Assembly (NCBI GenBank): GCA_030803735.1
Contig: JAURUC010000001.1
Coordinates: 4,216,001 to 4,280,000, forward strand
Direction of reading: 5' to 3'
Origin: Actinopolyspora lacussalsi
Lineage (GTDB): Bacteria; Actinomycetota; Actinomycetes; Mycobacteriales; Pseudonocardiaceae
Length of the DNA: 64,000 nt
The notes under the pieces are model-generated. The model saw nothing but the letters and a program-made list of their open reading frames with translations, made no database searches and was not told the origin of the DNA. Positions 1 to 7,485 of this stretch are shown piece by piece. Positions within the stretch are counted from its first letter, which is position 1. Each line of letters starts with the position of its first letter. The position numbers and the translations under genes are program-made.

Positions 1-287
1 ACACCGGTGAGGTGCCGCGCGTACAGCTCCTGTCCGTTGTGCAGGGTGCAGACCAGCTCGTGCGGCAGCGGGGCGCCGGCGGTACGCGAACGCAGCCCGC
101 TGGTCAGCACCGAGACGTGCCCGCCGTGCGGCGGATCGCAGTACACTAGGTGGTATCCCCGCTCCCGTGAGCCCGCCTCCGGGCTGTCCGCTCCGCGGAT
201 CCTGCCGAGGTAGTGCTCGACATGCGCGGGGAATTCACTGAACCGGCTCAAGATCCACCTCGGCTGTAGTTCGTTCCGCCACGTCAA
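1..287 (-). CDS. SUFU-like (suppressor of fused domain) protein, 3' end outside window
   Basis: An open minus-strand frame runs from about 287 off the left edge (about 95 codons seen) with G/C-rich third positions. Its translation contains GYHLVYCDPPHGGHVSVL followed by a PHELVCTLHNGQE segment. The same pattern (GYGLVFFH.., then .ELACTVYREQAEAARYL) occurs in the SUFU-like protein at 22037-22633, so I read the two as paralogs. Bacterial SUFU-domain proteins are mostly small cytoplasmic proteins of unknown role, some of them toxin-immunity proteins. No ATG or GTG is in frame nearby. The likeliest start is the TTG at 285-287, preceded at about 5 nt by a G6 run. The start and the family call both remain tentative. 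Confidence 0.5.
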   Translation of the reverse strand, partial: MTWRNELQPRWILSRFSEFPAHVEHYLGRIRGADSPEAGSRERGYHLVYCDPPHGGHVSVLTSGLRSRTAGAPLPHELVCTLHNGQELYARHLTG

Positions 288-460
288 GTATGCCCCCCGC
301 TGATCCGTGGCGGTTCCTCCTTCGCGATTCCGCTCGCGGATCACGACCTCCGCTCGGCATATCGTGCTCGCCCGGACGGTGTTTCACCGGCGAGTACGTG
401 TTCCGGGAAGTGGGCACGCACCGGAATCGTATGGACACCGAAAGTCCTAGAATCAGTGGG

Positions 461-1333
461 ATGAACTCTCCGGAGGACGTTTCGGCGGCGCTGCGCGGTA
501 CCGGCTACCTGCCCGACGAGGGCATAGCCACTGCCGCCTTTCTCGCGGGCAGGATGCACCGGCCGCTGTTGTGCGAGGGCGAACCGGGTACCGGTAAGAC
601 GGCGCTGGCCCACGCGCTCTCGGCCGCTCACGGGGTCGAGCTGATCCGATTGCAGTGTCACGAGGGGATCGACGCTTCCCAGGCACTGTACGAATGGGAC
701 TTTCCCAGGCAGCTGTTGCACCTGCGCACGCTGGAGGCAGCCGCCGATGGCGGCCTCGACGCGGAGGCGGCCGAGGCGTCGCTTTACACCTCGCGGTTCC
801 TGCTGGCCCGTCCGCTGTTGCGAGCACTGCGCGAGACCCCCTGCGTGCTGCTGGTGGACGAGATAGATCGTGCCGACGACGAGTTCGAGGCGTTCCTGCT
901 GGAGATCCTTTCGGACTACACGGTGACCATCCCCGAGTTCGGTGTGGTGGCCGCGGCGGAGCCGCCGCTGGTGGTGTTGACCTCCAACCGAACCCGCGAG
1001 ATCCACGACGCCCTGAAGCGGCGCTGCCTCTACCACTGGTTGGAGCACCCCGATCCGGATCGCGAGGTGAGCATTCTGCGCAGCAGGGTCCCCGAACTGG
1101 ACCGGCGGCTGGCCGAACAGGTGGCCGGTGCGGTGCGCCGGATGCGTTCGCTCGAACTGCTCAAGCCGCCGGGCGTGGCGGAGTCCATCGACTGGGCGAG
1201 TGCGCTGCTCGCGCTCGGCAGGACCGAGCTGGACACCGAGACGGCCGCCCGGACACTCGGCGCGGTGCTGAAGTACCGCGAGGACGCCCAACGCGTGCAC
1301 GCCGCGGGTGGGCTGCTCGACTTCGACTCCTGA
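461..1333 (+). CDS. MoxR-family AAA+ ATPase (CoxD-like)
   Basis: This 290-residue cytoplasmic ATPase is of the MoxR/AAA_5 type. Walker A is GEPGTGKT (about residues 40-47), Walker B is CVLLVDEIDRAD (about 128-139), and a sensor-like VLTSNRTREIHDALKRRC segment follows. MoxR ATPases work with VWA-domain proteins to mature or remodel metalloenzymes. CoxD does this for the Mo-Cu site of CO dehydrogenase. A VWA partner (7486-8652) and the Mo hydroxylase genes (12291-17249) lie downstream but are not adjacent, so the Cox link is inferred. I chose the ATG at 461. An in-frame ATG at 431 would add ten residues, and neither has a strong ribosome binding site. Confidence 0.85.
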   Translation: MNSPEDVSAALRGTGYLPDEGIATAAFLAGRMHRPLLCEGEPGTGKTALAHALSAAHGVELIRLQCHEGIDASQALYEWDFPRQLLHLRTLEAAADGGLDAEAAEASLYTSRFLLARPLLRALRETPCVLLVDEIDRADDEFEAFLLEILSDYTVTIPEFGVVAAAEPPLVVLTSNRTREIHDALKRRCLYHWLEHPDPDREVSILRSRVPELDRRLAEQVAGAVRRMRSLELLKPPGVAESIDWASALLALGRTELDTETAARTLGAVLKYREDAQRVHAAGGLLDFDS

Positions 1334-1351
1334 CGCTCTGACCAGCGGTTC

Positions 1352-1376
1352 GGCGATTTCGTGGGAAGTTGATGCC
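1352..1376 (+). repeat. Dispersed intergenic palindrome, degenerate copy (a)
   Basis: GGCGATTTCGTGGGAAGTT followed by GATGCC is a diverged copy of the palindrome with core GATTTCGCGAGAAATC found at seven other intergenic sites in this window. It lies between the MoxR gene and the cold-shock promoter. Confidence 0.6.
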
Positions 1377-1381
1377 TGGCC

Positions 1382-1411
1382 TAGGCAGCACCGGCCGGGT
1401 GTGTGTATACT
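1382..1411 (+). promoter_or_regulatory. Possible promoter of the cold-shock gene
   Basis: TATACT at 1406-1411 is a good -10 hexamer. TAGGCA at 1382-1387, 18 bp upstream, is a weak -35. It would give a leader of about 165 nt before the ATG at 1584, as is usual for cspA-type genes, whose leaders fold in a temperature-sensitive way. The leader (1415-1583) is T/G-rich and contains no gene. Confidence 0.45.
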
Positions 1412-1583
1412 GTCCCTTGGTCGTCGTATTTCTGGGTCCGTGTTTGTGCACGCTCGCAGGATGTTGATGCGGGCGAGCTGCTGTCTTTGGTTGTAGCTGG
1501 AGTAGTTGCCGTCTGAGATCTTCCGGCCCGGGTGTTCGCGAGGTGCGTTCACCCGTCATACCAGCTCCCGTAAGGAGACAGAC

Positions 1584-1787
1584 ATGGCACAGGGAACCGT
1601 GAAGTGGTTCAACTCGGAAAAGGGCTTCGGCTTCATCGCCCCCGACGAGGGCGGGCCGGACATCTTCGTGCACTACTCGGCGATTGACGCCTCGGGTTTC
1701 CGTACCCTGGAGGAGAACCAGCAGGTGGACTACGAGGCCAGCCAGGGCAGCAAGGGCCCGCAGGCCGACGTGGTTCGCGTGCTCTGA
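1584..1787 (+). CDS. Cold-shock protein (CspA family)
   Basis: This is a 67-residue single-domain cold-shock protein, the family's normal length. It is a cytoplasmic single-strand nucleic-acid binder and RNA chaperone. RNP1 (KGFGFI) and RNP2 (DIFVHY) are intact after the N-terminal GTVKWFN motif. The start is fixed by AAGGAG at 1572-1577, seven bases before the ATG. The gene is monocistronic, with a long leader and a strong terminator at 1808-1850. A second cold-shock gene with a C-terminal extension lies at 57563-57958. Confidence 0.97.
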   Translation: MAQGTVKWFNSEKGFGFIAPDEGGPDIFVHYSAIDASGFRTLEENQQVDYEASQGSKGPQADVVRVL

Positions 1788-1807
1788 GTCTTTTCGCAGA
1801 GCTTTTT

Positions 1808-1850
1808 CCGGTGGCTCCTCATCCGCTCGGATGGGGAGCCACCGGCTTTT
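1808..1850 (+). terminator. Rho-independent terminator of the cold-shock gene
   Basis: The arm CCGGTGGCTCC pairs with GGAGCCACCGG (about 11 bp) around a 15-nt loop and is followed by CTTTTC. It lies 20 nt after the csp stop codon. Confidence 0.85.
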
Positions 1851-1930
1851 CGGGTGATCGACTGCACCCGCCACCTCTCGCAGGCCACCCGGTCGTTCGG
1901 TACTTCGTCCGAGTGGTTCCAAGGAGCACT

Positions 1931-2173
1931 ATCAGTACTACGAAACCCTCGCGTCACGCTCGGCCCCAGAGCCATGGCAAGACGGGCAACCATCCGGTGC
2001 CGTCGTCCCGCGGACGCGTCCCCATTCCCGAGACCGTCAGCACGGTCCAGTTCATCGAACCGGCGCACACCCGGGAGCTGCCCGAGCAGTACTCCCCGGT
2101 CGCCGATCACAGCGACGCCGCCATGCGCGGACTGCGCACTCCGTTCGACACCGATCCCTTCCGGGAACCCTGA
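1931..2173 (+). CDS. Possible small protein with a non-canonical start
   Basis: An open frame of about 80 codons ends at TGA 2171-2173 and has a strong G/C bias at third positions. A perfect AAGGAG at 1921-1926 is followed four bases later by ATC AGT ACT ACG AAA, where an ATG would be expected. An in-frame GTG at 1913 has no ribosome binding site and places the AAGGAG inside the gene. The C-terminal part is acidic and polar (TVQFIEPAHTRELPEQYSP; then FDTDPFREP at the end). I recognise no family. Either translation starts at ATC or GTG, or this is a broken start codon, or it is not a gene. Confidence 0.35.
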   Translation: MSTTKPSRHARPQSHGKTGNHPVPSSRGRVPIPETVSTVQFIEPAHTRELPEQYSPVADHSDAAMRGLRTPFDTDPFREP

Positions 2174-2467
2174 ACGGCACGATGCCTCCCCGGGCTCGTG
2201 GGGCGGATTCCGACACCGTTGCCGATATCGCCAGTGGTGCGTGAAGCGAGTTCTTTTCCGAGATCGGCGGTCCTCCCACTGCACGTCGAGCTCGACCGTT
2301 CATGCGGGTTACCTGTCGCACAGTTCCCGCATCGTGCGTTTTCAAGCCCCGGAAGTGGTTGGTTCCGGCTGTGCCGGATTTCGGGGCTGGCGCCCATTAC
2401 TGCAGAGGTATCCCGGGTGGAGTCGCACCGTCCACTTGACGGAGGCGATGGCGGTGCTCGATCCGGC

Positions 2468-2488
2468 GATTTCGCGAGAAATTGACGC
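2468..2488 (+). repeat. Dispersed intergenic palindrome, copy (b)
   Basis: GATTTCGCGAGAAATT followed by GACGC, preceded by CCGGC. It matches the family core except for the last base of the right arm. Confidence 0.8.
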
Positions 2489-2584
2489 GCGGCCGGTGGC
2501 GAAAACGAGATCTGTGCTCGCAGTGGTCCACGTTCACCGATGCGGTGAGTCCGACCTGGTTCGACTGATCGCACAGCGCGGCAC

Positions 2585-2612
2585 AGCGCCTTCGGACGCG
2601 TCCGAAGGCGCT
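2585..2612 (-). terminator. Hairpin terminator after the small membrane protein gene
   Basis: A perfect 13-bp inverted repeat (arm AGCGCCTTCGGAC, 2-nt loop) lies 12 nt beyond the stop of the minus-strand gene at 2625-2810. There is no T-run. Confidence 0.65.
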
Positions 2613-2624
2613 GCTCATGTGCGC

Positions 2625-2810
2625 TCACCGTTGTCGTGAGCGAGGGAGCAATCCCTTCGCGTCGAACACGGTGGTCACCGTGGCCAGCAGCAGCATGCTC
2701 AAGGCCACCCACGCCACTCGCTCGATCACGCCGACCAGCTGCAGTACGCCCAGTGTGACCACCAGGCAGCATGCCCCGAGCACGATCGCCAGCGCCCGCG
2801 TCGGTGTCAT
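2625..2810 (-). CDS. Small two-helix membrane protein
   Basis: This 61-residue protein is mostly two hydrophobic segments (about residues 6-25 and 30-48) joined by a short polar turn with ER, and it ends in a basic tail (PRSRQR). It is probably an integral membrane protein with both ends in the cytoplasm. The start is the ATG at 2808-2810, preceded at 7 nt by GGGAG. An upstream in-frame start at 2846 would add an unlikely polar 12-residue leader. A strong hairpin follows, so it is probably transcribed alone. No family is recognised. Confidence 0.65.
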   Translation of the reverse strand: MTPTRALAIVLGACCLVVTLGVLQLVGVIERVAWVALSMLLLATVTTVFDAKGLLPRSRQR

Positions 2811-3177
2811 GTGTGGCTCCCGCGCCGACCGCGGTAACCATCCCACCAGCCGTTACCAGACCACCGGTGACCCTGTTGCCCGGGTAGGAGTGAGGTCGAC
2901 TCTCCCCGCGCGGTTGTTGGCAACGGTTTCCCCCTGTCGTTCGGAAGCCGCGGTCGACATCGGTGTTCCCCAGCGGCTACGGGCAAGATCGAAGTCGAAC
3001 GTGCCAGAGCGCTTCGGCGCTGTGGGGGACGGCGAGTAACTCAGCCACTTTCGTGTGACGCGTGTAGGCGTGCGGAGACAGCGGTGAGGGTGTCGATTTC
3101 TCGTGAAATCGACGCCGTCCCGCTGCCCTGCCGCATCCCGTCGACCCACTACGCCCGTCGCGTGGGAGGGCTGTCAC
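2811..3177. other. Intergenic region
   Basis: About 370 bp contain the promoter region of the small membrane protein and palindrome copy (c) at 3092-3114. No supported gene. Confidence 0.55.
3092..3114 (+). repeat. Dispersed intergenic palindrome, copy (c)
   Basis: GTCGATTTC-TCGT-GAAATCGAC is a perfect palindrome with 9-bp arms, followed by GCC. It is the most symmetrical member of the family. Confidence 0.85.
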
Positions 3178-3891
3178 TCACAGCCGGGGCTGGTCGCGCA
3201 GGTCGAACATCCGCAGACAGAACGGGTCGGGAGTCAGCTCGTGCGGGCTCCACGCGTCGGGCACGCCGCGATCCAGGCGGTCCATGAGGTCGGGCACGGA
3301 ATCGGAGCCGTGCGCGACATCGACGTCGACACCGAGTGTTCCGGCCTCGGTGGGGGAGTCGAGGTAGAGTCTCGCCCACTGCGTCTCGTCGTCGAGCAGC
3401 CACGCGAACCCGGCAAGCCGGGTCGTACCGTCGGGCGGCAGCGGTGCCGGGCCTCGGAACGCGGCGGTGAGCAGGGTGCCGCGCAGCGCGTCCTGGAACA
3501 TGTCCAGTGGAGGGTCGTCGAGGAACTCGCCGCTGTCGTGCACGGCCATTCCGTGCAGTTCCCCCACGGTGTCGAGTCGGTCGAACCTCCCCCTGTCATG
3601 CCTGCGCAGCGATTCCGAGCGCCGCAGCACCAGCAGCACGTCCTCGAAACCGCGCGGACGACCGTCCGATCGCGACAGTGGTATCCGCAGTGCGTACTGC
3701 TCGATCAGCTGGTTCCACGGCGCCACCCCCACCCAGAGCGCGTCCGGCTCGGGGCGCACGACCGCTCGAACAGTGGCGCTGGACCCCGGCGAGATCCCCA
3801 TGGCGAGAGCGGCGAGGTCGCGGACCAGCGCCGCGTATGCGTGGTCGGCTTCCGAGCCGGTGGGGTTCGTGTCCGTCGTCGAAGGCGTCAT
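3178..3891 (-). CDS. Hypothetical protein (237 aa)
   Basis: This is a soluble acidic protein with no signal peptide or membrane segment and no family I can name. The middle carries GVAPWNQLIEQYALRIPL and DVLLVLRRSESLRRHDRGR segments. The second half is rich in Asp, Trp and Phe. It starts at ATG 3889-3891, which overlaps the stop of the upstream gene (3888-4088) as ATGA, so the two are almost certainly co-transcribed and translationally coupled. The function is unknown. Its pairing with a tiny membrane protein may mean that it acts at the membrane. Confidence 0.75.
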   Translation of the reverse strand: MTPSTTDTNPTGSEADHAYAALVRDLAALAMGISPGSSATVRAVVRPEPDALWVGVAPWNQLIEQYALRIPLSRSDGRPRGFEDVLLVLRRSESLRRHDRGRFDRLDTVGELHGMAVHDSGEFLDDPPLDMFQDALRGTLLTAAFRGPAPLPPDGTTRLAGFAWLLDDETQWARLYLDSPTEAGTLGVDVDVAHGSDSVPDLMDRLDRGVPDAWSPHELTPDPFCLRMFDLRDQPRL

Positions 3892-4088
3892 CGGCTCTTC
3901 TGGACGCTCAACCAGAGCGTCAGGAAACAGAAACCGAACACCAGGAACGGGCCTATGACGGTCGCGTAATTTCGCGGAGTGAGAATGTGCAGAATTACCA
4001 TCGCGATCGCCACGCCGAAAAAGAGGAAAGCCGCCGCGCTGGACCAGATCCTGGTTGACTTCTCGGAATTTCCCGTCGGGTCGGCCAC
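3888..4088 (-). CDS. Small two-helix membrane protein
   Basis: This 66-residue protein has two predicted transmembrane helices (about residues 16-36 and 41-61) with a short loop containing TPRNY and a basic end (VQKSR). The start is GTG 4086-4088, with no clear ribosome binding site. The stop overlaps the start of the hypothetical gene downstream. No family is recognised. A short polar N-terminus (GNSEKSTR) would lie in the cytoplasm. Confidence 0.7.
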   Translation of the reverse strand: MADPTGNSEKSTRIWSSAAAFLFFGVAIAMVILHILTPRNYATVIGPFLVFGFCFLTLWLSVQKSR

Positions 4089-4293
4089 GGTGGGTCAGTG
4101 TAGCAGCGAGATCGCCGTGGAACACCGCGTGCCGTGCCGGAGGTGAATTGATTCGGTCCTCGGCAGCGGGACGCGGTTCCCATCGCTTTTCCGGAGGCCG
4201 GCACAACGAATTCATAACGCGGTGGAAACCGCGACGGTGCCGGGCGGCGATCCCGGCGAGACCGCCGTGTTTCGGGCGTGTTCTTCGGTCCGG

Positions 4294-4548
4294 CTATTCC
4301 GCTGTGGTCCCTTCCGGATCGAGCACGGTTTTCCAGGACGCCTCCTGCGGCTCGGTCATTCCCCCGATCACGAACTCGCCGTCCTCGTTGAAGATCGGTC
4401 CTCCCGCCTGGGCGGTAGCCGCGGCCTGCGCGAGCGTGGCGTGCGCCTGGGCATAGGCCACGTAGGTACGTTCCTTCTCCTGGTCGTGCTGCTCCGGTGC
4501 TTCGGCCAGCAGGCGTTGCGCGGTCTTGAAGTGTTCGGGCCCAGTCAT
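4294..4548 (-). CDS. Conserved actinobacterial small protein (84 aa)
   Basis: It begins MTGPEHFKTAQRLLAEA and continues with an alanine-rich helix (YAQAHATLAQAAATAQ). This pattern is common in short proteins of actinomycetes and their phages, whose role is unknown. The C-terminal half is acidic (NEDGEFVIGG, then WKTVLDPEGTTAE). The ATG at 4548 begins this recognisable motif, whereas the longer open frame to 4680 has an unlikely Arg/Pro-rich leader. No phage genes surround it. Confidence 0.75.
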   Translation of the reverse strand: MTGPEHFKTAQRLLAEAPEQHDQEKERTYVAYAQAHATLAQAAATAQAGGPIFNEDGEFVIGGMTEPQEASWKTVLDPEGTTAE

Positions 4549-4757
4549 ACCGGCAACCCTGCCAGACCGGGATCCGGCCTCATGCGGGTGTGTAAAACGT
4601 GCTCCGGAAGCCCCTGGGGCTTCGTCGTCGACGAGCTGCCGTTGCCCGGGCGGGCTCGGCGATGCCCGACGGCGCGCCACCGGACGGGGCCGTACGGCAG
4701 CGAGCGTCGGTTCCGACGGGCGAGCCCACCCGACGGCCGAGTGCGGCGGAACGTCGG

Positions 4758-6044
4758 TCAGTACAGTTCCCGTATTTCGACGGCCCGGGCCATCGCCGCC
4801 AGTCCGGCGTCGTTCGGATGCACGTGGTCACCCGTGTCGTAGCGAGGTGCCAACCTGCTCGGATGCCCCGGATCCCGCACCGCGGCGTCGAAGTCCACCA
4901 CGGCGTCGAACGCTCCGGATTCGCGGATCCACTCGTTGACGGCCCGCCGGTCGGACTCGCCCGCGGCGTTGTAGCGCGGTGCGCCCTCGAAGGGTGTGAT
5001 CGTCCCGCCCACGACGCGGATACCGGCCTCGTGCGCCCGGGCGATCAGTTGTTCGTAGACACCGATGAGTTCGTGCGACTCCACGGACCCGGCGCTGTGG
5101 TGGATGTCGTTGATGCCCTCCAGCAGCACAACGGTTCGCACCCCGGTCTGGGACAGGATGTCGCGTTCGAACCGTGCGATCGCCGGTTCACCGCCGAGAC
5201 CGGCGTCGGTCAGCAACCGGTTCGCGCTCAGCCCCGCGTTGAGCACCCCGAGTTCGCGCGGTTCCGGTCGTTTCAGCAGCCGATCCGCGACCACGTCCGG
5301 GTAGCGGTGGTTGGCGTCGAGCGTCGAGCTCACGCCGTCGGTGATCGAGTCGCCGAAGAACACCACAGAACCGGCCGAATCGGTGCGGACGTCGACGCCG
5401 TCCAGGAAGTATCGTGCCGTGCCGATTGACTCGTAGTTCTCCCCTGAGCCGCTCGTGGCGTCGCCCGGCGCGAGGAAGGTGGTCGACCTGCCCTCGTAGT
5501 GCACCGAGGCCCGCCCGGTGGATTCGGGAAGGTGCACGCTGATGACGAGATCGCTGTTGTCGGCCACGTCCAGTTCGACCGGGTCCGAGATCCACTCCGC
5601 ACCCGCCGGAACCGTGGTCGAGGACCGGCCGTCGAACGTCATCGGCACCGCGGTCGTGGGGTCGATGTTCGGGGTTCCCCGTCCGCCCCGGCGCGGGGTC
5701 ACCGTCACCGCTCCCACGGGCAGCGGTTTCGTGCCGTGGACGTTCGTCAGGCGCAGCCGGAACCGGTCACCGCCCACCGACAGGTGCACGACCTGGCGCA
5801 GCGTCTGATCGTGGAAGTGCTGGGTCTCCGGGCGGTTGTCCGGCGGAGTCACGGCCGCTGCCCAGGATCCCACCCATTCCGAGTCGCCCGCGTGCGGCGG
5901 ATGTCGGTGATCGGAGGCCGAGGAGGGCGTGACCAGCAGCAGGGTGGTGGCCGCTACCGCGAGGAGATACCAGAATCCCCTGCGGGGCGTCGTTCTTCCG
6001 GAACCGGTGTTGTGCGACACGACCGACCTCGGCAGCTTCGTCAT
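4758..6044 (-). CDS. Secreted SGNH/GDSL-family esterase or lipase
   Basis: This 428-residue exported hydrolase has a basic N-terminus, a hydrophobic helix (about 24-38) and a likely signal peptidase site near SSA-SD. An N-terminal beta-rich region (about 55-215) is typical of actinomycete SGNH hydrolases. The catalytic domain shows block I FFGDSITDG with nucleophile Ser233, block II near NAGLSAN, block III GIND (310-313), and the Asp406/His409 pair in GDHVHPND. It probably hydrolyses esters of lipids or polysaccharides outside the cell, substrate unknown. The gene stands alone. A LacI-type operator lies six bases before its start codon. Confidence 0.92.
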   Translation of the reverse strand: MTKLPRSVVSHNTGSGRTTPRRGFWYLLAVAATTLLLVTPSSASDHRHPPHAGDSEWVGSWAAAVTPPDNRPETQHFHDQTLRQVVHLSVGGDRFRLRLTNVHGTKPLPVGAVTVTPRRGGRGTPNIDPTTAVPMTFDGRSSTTVPAGAEWISDPVELDVADNSDLVISVHLPESTGRASVHYEGRSTTFLAPGDATSGSGENYESIGTARYFLDGVDVRTDSAGSVVFFGDSITDGVSSTLDANHRYPDVVADRLLKRPEPRELGVLNAGLSANRLLTDAGLGGEPAIARFERDILSQTGVRTVVLLEGINDIHHSAGSVESHELIGVYEQLIARAHEAGIRVVGGTITPFEGAPRYNAAGESDRRAVNEWIRESGAFDAVVDFDAAVRDPGHPSRLAPRYDTGDHVHPNDAGLAAMARAVEIRELY

Positions 6045-6049
6045 GGGTT

Positions 6050-6063
6050 TTGAATCGTTTCAA
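6050..6063 (-). promoter_or_regulatory. LacI-type operator before the SGNH hydrolase gene
   Basis: TTGAATCGTTTCAA is an imperfect palindrome with the central CG of LacI-family operators (model TTGAAACGTTTCAA). It overlaps a second near-palindrome, GTTTCAATCGAAAC, at 6057-6070. Both lie immediately upstream of the hydrolase start at 6044, where a repressor would block initiation. No LacI-family gene is in the window. Confidence 0.5.
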
Positions 6064-6480
6064 TCGAAACCTACTCCCCCGCTGCCCGAGCGGCAATACT
6101 CCGGGTGGCGGTAGCGGGGCCCGCACGTGACGCCAGTGCCCGGCGACCTCCCGCTCGAAGCGCGGCCGGGCTTCGCGCGGGGGATGCGTCAGCGCTTGAG
6201 AAACAGTCACGCTCGAGAGCCGGTTCTCCCGCTCGCGCGAGGCGGGTCGCCGCGCTGTACCGCACGAACCCCGCGATCGACACGAGCGCGAGCGTCATCG
6301 GGAAGTACGGGCTCTCCGCGGACCGCTCCGATCTCCCGCTGCCGAGCCGGGGCGGTTCCGGCACAATCCGGCACGGAAACCACCGCGCGTCCCGCCACGG
6401 CGGGTTCCAGGAGCGCGGACCGGATTGAGCTCGTGACCATATCGGACCGGACACCGAGTTCCGGCGGAGGGAAAGCCCAC
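6064..6480. other. Divergent intergenic region between the hydrolase and purU
   Basis: About 415 bp between two divergent genes. No open frame with codon bias and a ribosome binding site is visible. It must hold both promoters, but I cannot place them. Confidence 0.5.
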
Positions 6481-7401
6481 TTGACGACCGAACCGGCGGC
6501 TTCGCGGACCGCTACGCCCGCCTCGCCCCAGAACCACGCACTGTCGGAGAACCACGCCTCGCTGATCGTGCAGGGCGAGGACCGCACCGGCATCGTCGCC
6601 GCGGTCAGCGCGGTGTTGAGCGGGCACGGCGCGAACATCGTCTCGTTGGACCAGTACTCCGACGACCCGCAGGGTGGTGCGTTCTATCAGCGCACGGTGT
6701 TCAGTCTCGCCAACCTCAAGGCCGTGCTTCCCACGATCGAGCGGGATCTGGAAACCGAGCTGGCCGAGGGCTTCGACCTCGGTTTCACGCTGCGCGACAT
6801 GTCGGTACCCAAACGCGTCGCCGTCTTCGCATCCAGGGAGGACCACTGTCTGCTCGACCTGCTGTGGCGACACCGGCGGGGCCAGTTGCCGGTGACCATC
6901 TCGATGGTCGTCTCCAACCACACCGACACCGCCGACGAAGTGCGCGCCTTCGGCATCCCGTTCGTGCACGTGCCCACGGGGGAAATGGGAAAAGCCGCCG
7001 CCGAGGCCGAACACCTGCGGCTGCTGCGGGGCAACGTGGACTTCGTCGTGCTGGCCCGGTACATGCGGATCCTGTCCGGCGACTTCATCGCGAGCCTGGG
7101 GGTGCCGATCATCAACATCCACCACTCGTTCCTGCCCGCCTTCATCGGTGCGGCCCCTTACGCCAAGGCCAAGGAACGCGGGGTCAAACTCGTCGGAGCG
7201 ACCGCCCACTACGTAACCGAGGACCTCGACGAGGGACCCATCATCGAGCAGGACGTGGTGCGGGTGACCCACGCCGACACCGTCGTCGACATCCGGCGTC
7301 GTGGTGCCGACGTCGAGCGCACCGTGCTTTCCCGTGCGGTGCGGTGGCACAGCGAGGACCGCGTGATCCGCACCGACAACAGCACCATCGTCTTCGCCTG
7401 A
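6481..7401 (+). CDS. purU: Formyltetrahydrofolate deformylase PurU
   Basis: This 306-residue enzyme hydrolyses 10-formyl-THF to formate and THF, balancing one-carbon pools and supplying formate for purine synthesis. An N-terminal ACT domain begins at ASLIVQGEDRTGIVAAVS. The formyltransferase domain contains the RYMRILS segment and the catalytic block NIHHSFLPAF, followed by GATAHYVTEDLDEGPII. I chose TTG 6481 because GGAGGG lies nine bases upstream and the protein length then suits the family. An in-frame GTG at 6433 is possible. The enzyme is cytoplasmic and the gene is transcribed alone. Confidence 0.95.
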   Translation: MTTEPAASRTATPASPQNHALSENHASLIVQGEDRTGIVAAVSAVLSGHGANIVSLDQYSDDPQGGAFYQRTVFSLANLKAVLPTIERDLETELAEGFDLGFTLRDMSVPKRVAVFASREDHCLLDLLWRHRRGQLPVTISMVVSNHTDTADEVRAFGIPFVHVPTGEMGKAAAEAEHLRLLRGNVDFVVLARYMRILSGDFIASLGVPIINIHHSFLPAFIGAAPYAKAKERGVKLVGATAHYVTEDLDEGPIIEQDVVRVTHADTVVDIRRRGADVERTVLSRAVRWHSEDRVIRTDNSTIVFA

Positions 7402-7485
7402 TCGAGGAGCCGGAACGGCTGAGCCGGTGCCCGAACCGGCGTCGGAACCGGGCCGTGATCGCCGCGTGAGGTGCACAATGTGGAT

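Larger units (their letters stand above)
2174..2624. other. Intergenic region without a convincing gene
   Basis: About 450 bp hold the palindromic repeat at 2468-2488 and the hairpin at 2585-2612. Short open frames on both strands lack ribosome binding sites and codon bias, so none is called. Confidence 0.6.

Noticed and set aside
4294-4548. Phage-derived gene
   Set aside because: Similar short proteins occur in actinophages, but no other phage gene, integrase or attachment site is nearby.
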